A DNA stretch of 64,000 nt from Rhodobacter viridis (GCF_003217355.1 NZ_QJTK01000003.1:39528-103527), one strand, 5' to 3'. Shown: positions 45,337-55,067, counted from the first letter of the stretch. Notes: a model not told the origin generated them from the letters alone. Program-made: numbers and translations.

Positions 45337-45858
45337 TTATTTGCCGCGGCTGGCGGGCAGGAAGAAGTCGAGCATCGAGCCTTGGCCGAGCGCGACTTGC
45401 GACCAGTCATCGATCTGGAAATCGACGATCAGCGTGGCGCAGGTCGGATATTTGCGGAAATCCGGATCGTAGTTCGGTCGCGACGGCAGCGAGGCGGCGA
45501 AATCGGCAATGCCCGGGTTATGCGCGATCAGCATCACCGTGGAGGCGGTCGCCGTCTTCAGCACGGCCAGCAGCGTTTCGGGCGTGGCCTGATAGAGGCT
45601 GTCGATGTAATGCACGTCGGGCCGGGTCTCGATCACGGCCGAGGCGACACCTTCCCAGGTTTCGCGGGTGCGCAGCGCGGTCGAGCACAGCACCTCCTCG
45701 GGTTCGAGCCCGCGCGAGGCGAGGAAATCGCCCAGCTCATGCGCCGCGGCCCGGCCACGCGCGTTCAGCGGGCGGTCGGCATCGGCCATCAGGGGATCGT
45801 CCCAGCTCGATTTCGCATGGCGGGTGAGGATCAGGCGACGGTGTCCGGGGGGGGTCAT
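45337..45858 (-). CDS. SixA-like histidine phosphatase
   Basis: A 173-aa member of the histidine phosphatase (phosphoglycerate-mutase) superfamily, small SixA type. The RHG motif is LTRHAKSSWDD with catalytic H14; the second histidine lies in LIAHNPGI. SixA of E. coli dephosphorylates phosphohistidine on HPt/PTS proteins; the target here is unknown. The ATG at 45858 overlaps the upstream stop (ATGA), making it third in the argB unit. Confidence 0.88.
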   Translation of the reverse strand: MTPPGHRRLILTRHAKSSWDDPLMADADRPLNARGRAAAHELGDFLASRGLEPEEVLCSTALRTRETWEGVASAVIETRPDVHYIDSLYQATPETLLAVLKTATASTVMLIAHNPGIADFAASLPSRPNYDPDFRKYPTCATLIVDFQIDDWSQVALGQGSMLDFFLPASRGK

Positions 45859-46481
45859 CTGTGGAAGTGCCTCATGTGCCAAGCGGATTGTTTTTCCAGC
45901 CTGCCATAGCTTTGACCCGGGGGGCAAGAGCGGCGCACGAGGCAACCTGCAGAAAGGCAATTCTGCCCTTCCCCGGTGTTGAGGAAGGCGTGGCAGGCGG
46001 GGACGTCATAGCCCTGTGCAGACAGGGCGCCGCAGGGGCAGGCCGTCGTGCAGGGCGCGGCGCAGCCCGTGCAGGGGTGTTTTGACGCAGGGGGCAGGGA
46101 AAGCCTTTCGGGCAGCGCCAGAGCCCCCCGAAACGAGGTCCAAAGACCCATCCGCGCCTGCACAAGCATCTGCACCGGCGCGGAAAAAGCCTGTCCCGAC
46201 TCGGTTGCCCAGCGAAAGAACGGCGGGTAGGGCGGCCCGTCCGAGGGAAAGACCGCGCGCCCGCCGAAGGCTGTGGCAAGCGCCCCGATCACCCGCTTCG
46301 ACCAGCGGTCGAGCGGATCGGCGGCGCCATCGGCAAATTCCGGCTCTGCGGTGACATGGTGCCAGAAGCCGGGCTCGTCAGGGGAGAGGAGGAGGATCGT
46401 CTCCTCCTGCGCGTGGACCATCCCCGCCACGAACAGCTTGTCCGCGGCAAGGGCTTCGGTCAGGGCAAGCGGCAGGTTCAC
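45855..46481 (-). CDS. Iron-sulfur (ferredoxin-like) protein of unknown function
   Basis: A 208-aa protein starting from GTG that overlaps the argB stop as GTGA. The N-terminal 130 residues have no motif I recognise. The C-terminal part carries C137-x2-C140-x3-C144-x3-C148-P, a classical 4Fe-4S ligand pattern, and further cysteines at 150, 163, 175, 180 and 186 that could hold a second cluster. No signal peptide or membrane span. Ends with an ATGA overlap on the SixA-like gene. Related proteins are usually called ferredoxin; partner and reaction unknown. Confidence 0.75.
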   Translation of the reverse strand: MNLPLALTEALAADKLFVAGMVHAQEETILLLSPDEPGFWHHVTAEPEFADGAADPLDRWSKRVIGALATAFGGRAVFPSDGPPYPPFFRWATESGQAFSAPVQMLVQARMGLWTSFRGALALPERLSLPPASKHPCTGCAAPCTTACPCGALSAQGYDVPACHAFLNTGEGQNCLSAGCLVRRSCPPGQSYGRLEKQSAWHMRHFHR

Positions 46482-47371
46482 CGGCGGCGCGGCTTGACCC
46501 GCGTCAGCGTCGACCGGATCATCGAGCCCGCCCCGTGTTCGGTGAGAAGTTCGAGCAGACAGGCATTCGCCACCCGGCCATCGAGGATGACCACGGCGCG
46601 CACGCCCTCCTTGACCGCCTTCAGCGCGGTTTCGACCTTCGGGATCATGCCGCCCGAGATCGTGCCATCCTCGATCAGCGCATGCACCTCGTCGGGGCTC
46701 ATCTGGGTGATGACCTCGCCCGCCTTGTTCTTGACGCCCGCGACATCGGTCAGAAGCAGCAGCCGGTCGGCCTGCAGCGCCCCCGCGATGGCGCCCGCGG
46801 CGGTGTCGCCGTTGACGTTGAAGGTCTCGTTGTCGTTCACGCCCGTCGCCACCGGGGCGATCACCGGAATGAGCCCGGCGCCATAAAGGTCGCGCACGAT
46901 CTGCACGTTCATCTCGACCGGCTTGCCGACGAAGCCGAGTTCCGGATCGTCCGCCTCGCAGACCATCAGATCGTCGTCCTTGCCGGAGATGCCGACGGCA
47001 CGGCCGCCCTGATCGTTGATCGCCTGCACGATGCGCTTGTTGACAAGGCCCGAGAGGATCATCTCGACCACCTCGACCGTGGCCTTGTCGGTGACCCGTT
47101 TGCCGCGCACCCAATCCGACTTGATGCCGAGCTTGGCCAGCATCTCGTTGATCATCGGGCCGCCGCCATGCACGACGACCGGGTTCATGCCGACCTGCTT
47201 CATCAGCACGACATCGCGGGCGAATTCCGCCATCGCCTCGTCGTCGCCCATGGCATTGCCGCCGAATTTCACCACCACCACCGCACCGGTGTAGCGCTGC
47301 AGATAGGGAAGCGCTTCGGAAAGCGTTTTCGCGGTGGCGATCCAGTCACGGTCCATCGTCTGTTTTCTCAT
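46478..47371 (-). CDS. argB: Acetylglutamate kinase
   Basis: Second step of arginine synthesis: phosphorylates N-acetylglutamate; 297 aa, the arginine-inhibited long type judging by the N-terminal helix ([19 protein letters not shown]). KFGGNAMGD and [12 protein letters not shown] are the nucleotide/substrate motifs, with [10 protein letters not shown] and [15 protein letters not shown] further on. The ATG at 47371 ([10 protein letters not shown]) has GAGGG 7 bases upstream. First gene of a three-gene overlapping unit. Confidence 0.96.
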   Translation of the reverse strand: MRKQTMDRDWIATAKTLSEALPYLQRYTGAVVVVKFGGNAMGDDEAMAEFARDVVLMKQVGMNPVVVHGGGPMINEMLAKLGIKSDWVRGKRVTDKATVEVVEMILSGLVNKRIVQAINDQGGRAVGISGKDDDLMVCEADDPELGFVGKPVEMNVQIVRDLYGAGLIPVIAPVATGVNDNETFNVNGDTAAGAIAGALQADRLLLLTDVAGVKNKAGEVITQMSPDEVHALIEDGTISGGMIPKVETALKAVKEGVRAVVILDGRVANACLLELLTEHGAGSMIRSTLTRVKPRRR

Positions 47372-47397
47372 CAGGGGCCCTCGGGGAAGTCGGGAAA

Positions 47398-47426
47398 GTG
47401 TTAGAACCAATCGCGCCCCCTGCCAA
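47398..47426 (-). promoter_or_regulatory. Promoter for argB
   Basis: On the minus strand TTGGCA (47426-47421), 17 bases, TAACAC (47403-47398), 27 bases before argB. Confidence 0.5.
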
Positions 47427-47431
47427 GGGCA

Positions 47432-47459
47432 TTGCCAATGCCGCCGGGGTGATTACATC
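47432..47459 (+). promoter_or_regulatory. Possible promoter for the SDR gene
   Basis: TTGCCA at 47432-47437 and TACATC at 47454-47459 with a 16-base spacer, divergent from the argB promoter. Confidence 0.35.
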
Positions 47460-47484
47460 GAGGGGGAAAAGCAGGAGAACGGGC

Positions 47485-48216
47485 ATGGATGGACGGAAGG
47501 TATTGCTGTTGACTGGGGCGAGCCGCGGGATCGGCCATGCCACGGTGAAGCGCTTCGCGCGCGAGGGCTGGCGGATCATCACCTGCTCGCGCCAACCCTT
47601 TCCCGAGCAATGCCCCTGGGGCGGCGGGCGCGAGGATCACATCCAGCTCGATCTGGGCGACCCCAACGCGACGATTCAGGCGATCGACGAGATCAAGTCG
47701 CGGCTGGGCGGCAAGCTGCATGCGCTGGTGAACAATGCCGGGATCTCGCCGAAAGGGCCGGGCGGCTCGCGGCTGAATTCCATCGACACCGACCTGCGCA
47801 CCTGGGGTCAGGTGTTCCATGTGAACTTCTTCGCCTCGATCGTGCTGGCCCGCGGGCTGAAGGACGAACTCTCGGCGGCCAAGGGCGCGGTGGTGAACGT
47901 CACCTCGATCGCGGGCTCGCGCGTGCATCCCTTTGCGGGGGCGGCCTATTCGACCTCGAAAGCGGCGCTGAAGGCGCTGACGCGGGAAATGGCGCATGAT
48001 TTCGGGCCGATGGGCGTGCGGGTCAATGCGATCGCGCCCGGCGAGATCGAAACCTCGATCCTGTCGCCCGGCACCGAAAAGATCGTCGAGACCTTGCCGC
48101 TGCGCCGCCTTGGCCAGCCGCGCGAAGTGGCCGACGTGATCTGGTTCCTGTGCTCGGATGCCTCGAGCTACGTCACCGGGACGGAAATCGAGGTGAACGC
48201 CGGGCAGCACGTCTGA
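47485..48216 (+). CDS. Short-chain dehydrogenase/reductase
   Basis: A 243-aa NAD(P)-dependent oxidoreductase with a Rossmann fold. TGASRGIG at residues 10-17 binds the cofactor, NNAGISPKG follows, and the catalytic Y155-x3-K159 is in AYSTSKAA; the end shows WFLCSDASSYVTGTEIEVNAG, standard for the classical family. AGGAG precedes the ATG at 47485. Substrate unknown; transcribed alone, divergent from argB and convergent with engB. Confidence 0.9.
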   Translation: MDGRKVLLLTGASRGIGHATVKRFAREGWRIITCSRQPFPEQCPWGGGREDHIQLDLGDPNATIQAIDEIKSRLGGKLHALVNNAGISPKGPGGSRLNSIDTDLRTWGQVFHVNFFASIVLARGLKDELSAAKGAVVNVTSIAGSRVHPFAGAAYSTSKAALKALTREMAHDFGPMGVRVNAIAPGEIETSILSPGTEKIVETLPLRRLGQPREVADVIWFLCSDASSYVTGTEIEVNAGQHV

Positions 48217-48228
48217 CCGGCGGGGAAG

Positions 48229-48244
48229 GGGGGGCTTGCCCCCC
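48229..48244. terminator. G/C hairpin between convergent SDR and engB
   Basis: GGGGGG, CTTG loop, CCCCCC, touching the engB stop codon. No T run on either side; a shared weak terminator is possible. Confidence 0.35.
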
Positions 48245-48894
48245 TATTCCAGCGTGGCGATGATCGCGCGCAGGGTTTCGATGCCGTCACCCTTTTCCGA
48301 CGAGGTGACGACGATCTCGGGATAGGCCGCGGGGTGCTTCGAGAGCGCGCCCTTGACCTGCTCGATCACCCGCTCCAGCTCGGCCTTGGAGATTTTGTCG
48401 GCCTTGGTCAGCACCGCCTGAAAGGTCACGGCGGAGCGGTCGAGCAGCTGCAGGATTTCCTCGTCGACCGCCTTCACCCCGTGGCGCGCATCGATCAGTA
48501 CGAAAGCGCGGCGCAGGGTGGCGCGGCCCGACAGGTAGGATTTCAGTAGTGCCTGCCACTTCTTCACGATCGCCACCGGGGCTTCGGCGAAGCCGTAGCC
48601 GGGAAGGTCGACCAGATAGGGGCCGCCATCGGTGGTGAAGAAGTTGATCTCCTGCGTCCGGCCCGGCGTGTTCGAGGCGCGGGCGAGGTTTTTGCGCCCG
48701 GTCAGCGCGTTGATCAGCGAGGATTTCCCCACATTCGAGCGGCCCGCGAAGCAGACTTCGAGCCGGTCGGCCGGGGGCAGGCCGGTCATCGCGACCACGC
48801 CCTTGACGAACTCGACCTGCGCGGCGAACAGCAACCGGCCGCGCTCGCGGGCGTCCTGTTCGGGCTCCGGGGCCAGCGTGAATTGCATCTGCAT
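48244..48894 (-). CDS. engB: Ribosome biogenesis GTPase EngB (YihA/YsxC)
   Basis: A GTPase needed for 50S assembly; 216 aa. GRSNVGKSS at residues 51-59, NTPGRTQEINFF (switch I), DLPGYGFA (G3) and LTKADK (G4). The ATG at 48894 overlaps the MOSC gene's TGA by one base, with GGAGG 6 bases upstream inside that gene. Last of the rpmH...yidC-MOSC-engB group. Confidence 0.95.
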   Translation of the reverse strand: MQMQFTLAPEPEQDARERGRLLFAAQVEFVKGVVAMTGLPPADRLEVCFAGRSNVGKSSLINALTGRKNLARASNTPGRTQEINFFTTDGGPYLVDLPGYGFAEAPVAIVKKWQALLKSYLSGRATLRRAFVLIDARHGVKAVDEEILQLLDRSAVTFQAVLTKADKISKAELERVIEQVKGALSKHPAAYPEIVVTSSEKGDGIETLRAIIATLE

Positions 48895-49649
48895 CAAAGC
48901 ACCTCCACCGTATCGTTCAGCGTGATGGTGCCGCTTTCGATCACTGTTGCATAGCAGCCGAAGTGCCAGTCGCCGTTCAGGCGTTCGAGCAGCTCCAGCA
49001 TTTCAAGGTCTTCCACCCCGGTCTCCGGGTTGGTGCAGGTCGCCCGGCAGCGGGTGATCGGCATCGCGACTTCAAGCACGGCCCCGCCGATGCGCAGCCG
49101 CTTGCCCACCAGATCGCGCTCCGCCCAGGGCGCCCAGCCCTCGACCCAGAGATTGCCGCGGAAGCGGTGGCGCGAGAGCGCGACCCCGGCAGCTTGCCCG
49201 AGCGCGGTCAGCGAGGCGAGCGACAGCAGCGAAATATAGGGCTCGGCCATGTCGGCCAGCGCGATCCCCTCGACCCGTTCCACCGCGCGGGGCGCAGGGC
49301 GGCTGTCGGGCCAGAGCGGTTTCAGCCAGTCGATCAGCCGCGCCTGATCCTCGGCCCGGTCGGGATCAAGGGTCAGATCGGGCTGCTCGGGATGGCGCAG
49401 GGTGATCTGCCCGCCCTGAGCCATCCGCGCTGTGATCGCCATCAGCTTCGGGGCCGCTACACCGCGCACGAAGTTCTGCTTGCGCGCCCAGACGCCCAGC
49501 GGGCTTTCGAATTTGGCCGCCTCATGCGAGACCGCCCAGACCCGGTCAAAAGGCAGAACGCGCCCCTGCATCAGGGGCGCGCTTTGGATGTCCTCATGGC
49601 CGATCGACTTGATCGGATGGCGGACGATGTGGCTCAGTCGTCCGGTCAT
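48894..49649 (-). CDS. MOSC domain protein (molybdenum-cofactor-binding type)
   Basis: A 251-aa protein with an N-terminal MOSC_N beta-barrel (GRLSHIVRHPIKSIGHE) and a C-terminal MOSC domain; the conserved cysteine region is ITRCRATCTNPETG, where a molybdenum cofactor sulfur could be handled. Proteins of this kind act in sulfur transfer or as N-hydroxylated-compound reductases; the role here is unknown. Overlaps yidC by 4 bases and engB by 1. Confidence 0.85.
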   Translation of the reverse strand: MTGRLSHIVRHPIKSIGHEDIQSAPLMQGRVLPFDRVWAVSHEAAKFESPLGVWARKQNFVRGVAAPKLMAITARMAQGGQITLRHPEQPDLTLDPDRAEDQARLIDWLKPLWPDSRPAPRAVERVEGIALADMAEPYISLLSLASLTALGQAAGVALSRHRFRGNLWVEGWAPWAERDLVGKRLRIGGAVLEVAMPITRCRATCTNPETGVEDLEMLELLERLNGDWHFGCYATVIESGTITLNDTVEVL

Positions 49650-51499
49650 TTCTTCGGCGTTTCAGGCGCGGGCTTCTTGCGGAAGCTCGACGCGATATTG
49701 CCAAAAAGATCGGGCCGTTTGCCGTGCAGCGTCATGATCGAATACTGCTGGATGAAGGTGATCGTGTTGTTCGCGATCCAGTACAGCACGAGGCCCGAGG
49801 CGAAGCTGCCCAGCATGAACATGAAGATCCACGGCATCCAGGCGAAGACGGCGGCCTGGCTCGGGTCCGACGGTGCCGGGTTCAGCTTTTGCTGGAACCA
49901 CATCGAGATGCCCAGCAGGATCGGCAGCACGCCAAGGCTGAACATGAACAGCATCGAGCCCGGTTGCGGCGTCGCAAAGTCGAGCAACCCGAACAGGTTC
50001 AGGATCGAGGACGGATCGGGGGCCGACAGGTCATGGATCCAGCCGATGAACGGCGCGTGATAAAGCTCGATCGTGACGTAGATCACCTTGTAGAGCGAGA
50101 AGAAGATCGGGATCTGCAGCAAGACCGGCAGGCAGCCCGCGGCGGGATTGATCTTCTCGCGCTTGTAAAGCTCCATCATCCCTTTCTGCATCGCCTGCTT
50201 GTCGTCCTTGGTGCGCTCTTTCAGCGCCTCCATCATCGGCTGGATTTCCTTCATCTTCGCCATCGAGATGTAGGAGGTCCGCGCCAGCGGGAAGACGATC
50301 AGCTTGATGATCACGGTCAAGGCGATGATCGCGAAGCCCATGTTGCCCAGCACGGCGTGCAGCCAGTGCAGCAGACGGAACATCGGTTTCGTCAGGAAAT
50401 AGTACCAGCCCCAGTCGATCGAATCGACGAAGCGGGTGATCTGCGGCCGGTTCGGGTCGACGCGGTCGCCCAGCAGGCTGTCGAACCAGCCCGGAGCGTT
50501 CTGGTATTCGGCGATCGCTTCCCATTCCTTTGCGCCCGCGAAGAGCCGCATCGTGACCGAGGTGCTCGCCCCGACGGCGATTTCCACGGCGGGCTGGCGG
50601 GTCTCGGTCTGGTAAAGATCGGCCGACGGCACGTATTTCACCACCGAGGTGAAGCGCGCGGTCTCGGGGATCAGGGTGGTCATCCAGTATTTGTCGGTGA
50701 ACCCGGCCCAGCCGCCCGAATCGGCGGTCAGCACATCGGCCTGTCCCTCGCCCTCGACCGTGTCGAGATCGGTGATCTTCTTGTATTTGATTTCCTGCAA
50801 CTCGCCATTGGTCATCCGCACCGCACCCTCGTGCAGCACATAGACACGGTTGCCGCTCGGAATGCCGTGACGGGCGATGATGCCCCAGGGCGCGATGCTG
50901 ACGGGCGCGGCCCCGGTGTTTTTCACCGCATCGGTGACGGTGAACAGGTATTGCGGATCGACGGCGATAGTGCGGGTAAACAGAAGCCCGGCGCCATTGT
51001 CCCAGGTCAGGGTCAGCGGCGTTTCCGGGGTCAGTTTCGCGCCCGGCTGCGCGGTCCAGAGCGTCTTCGGTCCGGGCACCTGCGCGGCCGTCACGCCAGC
51101 CAGCGCCGACCAGCCCTGAACCACATAATAGGGTTTCGCAGCCGCAAGATCGCTGCCGCCAACCGGTGCCAGCAAGCGCACCAGAGGCGAATTCTCGTCC
51201 AGCTTTTCATGGTAGCGCTTCAGCGACAGATCATCGAAGCGTGCGCCCAGAAGCGAGATCGAGCCGGTCAGCGCCGGGGTGTCGATCGCGACCCGCGGCG
51301 CCTCGGGCGCGGGGTCGACCGCCGGAACGGCCGTTGCCACCGGAGCTGCCGCCGTCGGCGTGCTTTCGCTTGCCGTCTGGCTTTGTGTGACCGGGTCCGT
51401 CGCTTTCGGTTTCGGCGGCGGGAAGAAAACGGTCCAGACGACGATCACCAGTGCCGAAAGCACCGTCGCAAGGATGAGGTTCCTGTTTTGATTGTCCAT
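49646..51499 (-). CDS. yidC: Membrane protein insertase YidC
   Basis: Inserts and folds inner-membrane proteins, alone or with SecYEG; 617 aa. N-terminal membrane segment (NLILATVLSALVIVVWTVFF), a large periplasmic domain to about residue 350, then the five-segment insertase core with WGYYFLTKPMF-like WGWYYFLTKPMFRLLHWLH, the cytoplasmic hairpin rich in Lys/Met (MKEIQPMMEALKERTK) and PVLLQIPIFFSLYKVIY. Stop overlaps the MOSC start. Confidence 0.97.
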   Translation of the reverse strand: MDNQNRNLILATVLSALVIVVWTVFFPPPKPKATDPVTQSQTASESTPTAAAPVATAVPAVDPAPEAPRVAIDTPALTGSISLLGARFDDLSLKRYHEKLDENSPLVRLLAPVGGSDLAAAKPYYVVQGWSALAGVTAAQVPGPKTLWTAQPGAKLTPETPLTLTWDNGAGLLFTRTIAVDPQYLFTVTDAVKNTGAAPVSIAPWGIIARHGIPSGNRVYVLHEGAVRMTNGELQEIKYKKITDLDTVEGEGQADVLTADSGGWAGFTDKYWMTTLIPETARFTSVVKYVPSADLYQTETRQPAVEIAVGASTSVTMRLFAGAKEWEAIAEYQNAPGWFDSLLGDRVDPNRPQITRFVDSIDWGWYYFLTKPMFRLLHWLHAVLGNMGFAIIALTVIIKLIVFPLARTSYISMAKMKEIQPMMEALKERTKDDKQAMQKGMMELYKREKINPAAGCLPVLLQIPIFFSLYKVIYVTIELYHAPFIGWIHDLSAPDPSSILNLFGLLDFATPQPGSMLFMFSLGVLPILLGISMWFQQKLNPAPSDPSQAAVFAWMPWIFMFMLGSFASGLVLYWIANNTITFIQQYSIMTLHGKRPDLFGNIASSFRKKPAPETPKK

Positions 51500-51646
51500 G
51501 GGCGTGTATTTCCCCTGCCGGTCCGGAGTCGGCCCGGTTCAACAGAAGGGGCGGCAAAAGGTCAAGCGGTTTCGCGCAGGAGCCCCGTGCAAGCGCCGAT
51601 TCCCGCCTTTTGTCGCAGCGGAAAAAGGGCCCGGCGGCGCTGTCAA

Positions 51647-53192
51647 TCAGGCGCCGCGGCGCAGATCCGGACGCGGGATCGACGAAAGCCGTGCATCGTG
51701 GCGCAGCATCCACGCGGCGCATTCATCCAGCGGCAACGGCGCCGAAATCGCCTTGCCCTGCACATGACTGCAGCCCAGCTGCCCCAGCATCGCATGTTCG
51801 CCGATCGTCGCCACGCCCTCGGCCAGGGTTTCAAGGCCGAGCCCCGCGGCGAACGAAACGATGGCCGAGACCAGACGCTGCTGTTCCGGATCCCGCTCGA
51901 CATTGGTGACGAAAGAGCGGTGAATGCGAATCCGTTCCGCTCCGGTGCGGCGGATCGCCGAGACCGAGATCGGACCGGTGCCGAATCCGGCCAGCTCGAT
52001 CCGGCAGCCCATCTTGGCGCATTGCGAGACATTGCGCATGATCACTTCGTCATCGAGCCGCGCTGTCACCTCGCGGTGCAGGACAAGGCAGACTTGCTGC
52101 GGATGCACGTCGAAACGGTCGAATTCCCATTTCAGCCGGTCATACATCTTGGGGTCGGTGACATGTTCGATCCCGATCGGCAGGCTGATCAGGCCGGGGG
52201 TGATCGGCAGCTTGTCCCATGCGCGCAACGCGCCGAAGCATTGGAACAGCATCACCTCGGACAGGCGGACCTGCAGGCCCTTGGCGATCACCGCGGGCAG
52301 GATCTCGGCTTCCGCCAGAATGCCGCGGTCGCGGTCCAGCCAGCGCGGCACCGCCTGCATGCCGGAAATCGCCCCGGTGTCGGTGCTGATCTGCGGCTGG
52401 AAGTAAGCGACGATGCGACCTTCCTCGAGGGCGGGGGTGATGTCCGAGGCCAGCTTGCTTTGCACGGTCGGGCCCTGCTTGATCTCGGGCGAATAGGCGC
52501 GGATCGCCCCGGGGCCGTTGCGGCCGGCCTCGTCGGCGGCCATCTCGGCGGCGTTCAGAATCGCTTTGCCCGTCGGGTCCGGCGCCCGGGTCATCAGACA
52601 GAAACCGACATGGCTGGTGATGTTGATGCTGCGCCCGCTGATCGAATAAGGCGCGTCGCAGGCCAGTTGCAGCCGCCTGGCCAGCTGGATCATGCTTTCA
52701 AGATCGGGGCGCTGGGTCGGGGTCAGGATCGCCGCATACCGTTCGCCATCCAGCAGGGCGATTCGGTCCGAATTGCGCAGCACGCCGCGGATGCGCTCGC
52801 CAAAGCCATGCAGGAACTCTTCGAACTCCTCGCGCGACATCTGCCGCGCCAAGGCCGTCGGATCATCGACCCCGATCACCAGACAGGCGGTGCCCTTGCC
52901 ACTTTCCCGCGCGTCTTGCGCGGCGGTCTGCATCATCTCTTCGGCATCGGCGCGCTGCGGCAGGGCCTGCAGGTTGATGCCTTCTTCCTCGGTCTCTTCG
53001 GGGGGGGGCCAGAGGGCGGCTCATCCAGGCGACCATCAGAGCGGTGGCCCCGACAAGGGTCATGCCTTCGAGCCCGAACCACAGGCCGGCCAGCGAGACC
53101 GCCGGCAAGAAAGCGACCATCTCCCGACGCAAGAGAATCGGCCCCCGCAGTTTTGCCTTGCGTTTCTTGCCCTTCTTCGTTGCCTTGACCAT
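51647..53192 (-). pseudogene. Degenerate GGDEF-EAL membrane protein, frameshifted at a C9 tract
   Basis: Reading from ATG 53192 gives a basic N-terminus (MVKATKKGKKRKAK) and two membrane segments (VAFLPAVSLAGLWFGLEGMTLVGATALMVAW), then loses frame at nine Cs (53008-53000). One C fewer restores PEETEEEGINLQALPQRA and leads into the 429-residue remainder. The GGDEF site reads LDGERY. In the EAL domain EAL is MQAV, DDFGTG is LAGFGTG, the KID motif is RIH and AEGVE is AEGVA, so it should not make or cleave c-di-GMP, though it could bind it. It is either a phase-variable gene, a pseudogene or a sequencing slip; GAGGGC precedes the ATG. Confidence 0.8.
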
Positions 53193-53267
53193 TCTGCCCT
53201 CAACCCGTCATGAGGGGCGCACCCCTCCTGTCGGGGTCGACCGTAGGCAGGTTTGGTCAGCGATTGG

Positions 53268-54152
53268 TTAAGGAGCTTGTCGCAAATTCGGAATGTTTTC
53301 GATAAAATCCGACGCAATCGGCGCTTCGGCTCGCATCAGTGCGGCGAAATCGAAAATACCCGGGTCGCACAGATGCGAGGGGCGCACGTTCATCAGGGAG
53401 CGGAACATCACCTGACGACGGCCCGGGCTGCGGGCTTCCCAGCCGTCGAGAATCTGTTTCACCTGCACCCGCTGCAGGCCTTCCTGCGAGCCGCAAAGAT
53501 TGCAGGGGATGATCGGATAGCCCATGCCACGGGCGAATTTCTCGCAATCGGCCTCGGCGACGAAGGCGAGCGGGCGATAGACGAACAGATCGCCTTCCTC
53601 GTTCAGCAGTTTCGGCGGCATCGTCGCCAGCCGTCCACCGTGAAAGAGGTTCATGAAGAAGGTTTCAAGGATGTCGTCGCGGTGGTGGCCGAGCACGACG
53701 GCCGAGCAGCCTTCCTCGCGGGCGATGCGATAGAGGTTGCCGCGCCGCAGTCGCGAACACAGGCTGCAGGTGGTCTGACCTTCCGGGATCTTTTCCTTGA
53801 CCACCGAATAGGTGTCCTGAAACTCGATCCGGTGCGGCACCTGCATCCGGGTCAGGAACTCGGGCAGGACGGTGGCCGGAAAGCCCGGCTGGCCCTGATC
53901 GAGGTTGCAGGCGAGCAGCTCGACCGGCAGGAGGCCGCGCCATTTCAGCTCGATCAGCGCGGCCAGCAGCGTGTAGCTGTCCTTGCCGCCCGAAAGACAC
54001 ACCAGCCAGCGATCGCCGGGCTGGATCATGCCATAGGTCTCGATTGCCTCGCGGGTCTCGCGCAGGATGCGCTTGCGCAGCTTCTTGAACTCGGTCGAGG
54101 ACGGCGCCCCCGCCAGAAGCGGCGGCAGGCCGGTGTCGTCATCGTCAAACAT
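53268..54152 (-). CDS. ttcA: tRNA 2-thiocytidine biosynthesis protein TtcA
   Basis: Thiolates C32 of certain tRNAs using ATP and a 4Fe-4S cluster; 294 aa. PP-loop SGGKDS at residues 54-59, the CxxC pair in [11 protein letters not shown] and a later NLCGSQ cysteine are the expected cluster ligands. The ATG at 54152 ([11 protein letters not shown]) lies within the end of yidD, overlapping by 8 bases. Confidence 0.94.
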   Translation of the reverse strand: MFDDDDTGLPPLLAGAPSSTEFKKLRKRILRETREAIETYGMIQPGDRWLVCLSGGKDSYTLLAALIELKWRGLLPVELLACNLDQGQPGFPATVLPEFLTRMQVPHRIEFQDTYSVVKEKIPEGQTTCSLCSRLRRGNLYRIAREEGCSAVVLGHHRDDILETFFMNLFHGGRLATMPPKLLNEEGDLFVYRPLAFVAEADCEKFARGMGYPIIPCNLCGSQEGLQRVQVKQILDGWEARSPGRRQVMFRSLMNVRPSHLCDPGIFDFAALMRAEAPIASDFIENIPNLRQAP

Positions 54153-54414
54153 GGTCGTGATCCTTGTGCCGCGTCGCATCGAAGGCCGGATCGGCGCCCG
54201 GCACCGGGTCGTAGCCATGCCCGCCCCACGGATGGCAGGACAGAACCCGTTTCGCCGCAAGCCAGGTGCCCTTGAAGGCCCCGTGGCGTTCCAGCGCGTC
54301 CATCGCATAGGCCGAACAGGTGGGCTGATAGCGGCAGCCATGGCCGACCCAAGGCGAAAGCAGCAGCCGATAGGCACGCACGGGCAGCGAGACGACAAAG
54401 GCGAGCGGGCTCAT
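54145..54414 (-). CDS. yidD: Membrane protein insertion efficiency factor YidD
   Basis: A small inner-membrane-associated protein that aids YidC; 89 aa. [23 protein letters not shown] contains the conserved RY-PTCS region with two cysteines, then [29 protein letters not shown]. Overlaps rnpA by 4 bases and ttcA by 8; order rpmH-rnpA-yidD is widespread. Confidence 0.96.
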   Translation of the reverse strand: MSPLAFVVSLPVRAYRLLLSPWVGHGCRYQPTCSAYAMDALERHGAFKGTWLAAKRVLSCHPWGGHGYDPVPGADPAFDATRHKDHDHV

Positions 54415-54914
54415 TTGCCCCGTCTCCGCCCCTTCGGCACCTCGCCCAGCGGGCGGGGCTTCAGGCTGCGCCCGGCGTGGAGGTCGGCGATGGCGCGGGC
54501 AAGATCGGCCTGAAGGGCCGCGAAGTCACGGGCGGCGGTGGCCTCTGGGCGGCCGACAAGGACATAGTCCCAGCCCGGCAGGCCAAGGCTCGGCAGGCCC
54601 AGCCGCGCCACTTCGCGCAGCCGCCGCTTCGCGCGATTGCGCGCGACGGCATTGCCGAGTTTCTTCGAACAGGTGAAACCGACGCGGATCACGTCGGCGG
54701 GCGCGCCGTCACTGTCGCCGCGCTTGCGCGCCTGCACCAGAAAGCCGGGCGCGCTCATCCGCTGCGCCGAGGCGGCGCGCAGGAAATCGGCGCGTTTGCG
54801 CAGGACCGTGATGACAGGTTTGGCGACGCCGGGCGCCGGACAAACGGAAACCGCCGGGGCAGTTCCCGGGTCCCGACCCTCTGGGCCAGTCGCGGGAGCC
54901 TCCGGCGGTGTCAT
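54411..54914 (-). CDS. rnpA: Ribonuclease P protein component
   Basis: Protein subunit of RNase P, which matures tRNA 5' ends; 167 aa. The RNR motif is [15 protein letters not shown] and [12 protein letters not shown] precedes it. An N-terminal extension of about 35 residues rich in Pro and Ala precedes the usual start near [11 protein letters not shown]; whether translation begins at this ATG or later is uncertain. 18 bases after rpmH. Confidence 0.93.
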   Translation of the reverse strand: MTPPEAPATGPEGRDPGTAPAVSVCPAPGVAKPVITVLRKRADFLRAASAQRMSAPGFLVQARKRGDSDGAPADVIRVGFTCSKKLGNAVARNRAKRRLREVARLGLPSLGLPGWDYVLVGRPEATAARDFAALQADLARAIADLHAGRSLKPRPLGEVPKGRRRGK

Positions 54915-54932
54915 GCGGTCTGGCCGTCAGCC

Positions 54933-55067
54933 TTACGCCGACAGAACCTTGCGGCCGCGGGCGCGACGAGCATTGAGGACCTTGCGGCCGCCTTTGGTCG
55001 CCATGCGGGCGCGGAAGCCGTGACGGCGGGCGCGAACGAGGTTCGACGGCTGGAAAGTGCGTTTCAT
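54933..55067 (-). CDS. rpmH: 50S ribosomal protein L34
   Basis: The 44-aa basic L34. [20 protein letters not shown] and the closing [11 protein letters not shown] are family-standard, fixing the ATG at 55067. GGAGTATCCGCG precedes it. First gene of the rpmH-rnpA-yidD-ttcA group behind its own promoter. Confidence 0.98.
   Translation of the reverse strand: MKRTFQPSNLVRARRHGFRARMATKGGRKVLNARRARGRKVLSA

Noticed and set aside
46484-47114. Extension of the iron-sulfur protein far into argB in another frame
   Set aside because: The upstream part is an out-of-frame reading of argB; the GTG overlapping the argB stop gives a sensible coupled start.
49724-53188. 1154-codon plus-strand frame opposite yidC and the GGDEF-EAL gene
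   Set aside because: Antisense to a fully conserved YidC; composition is typical of a mirrored GC-rich frame.
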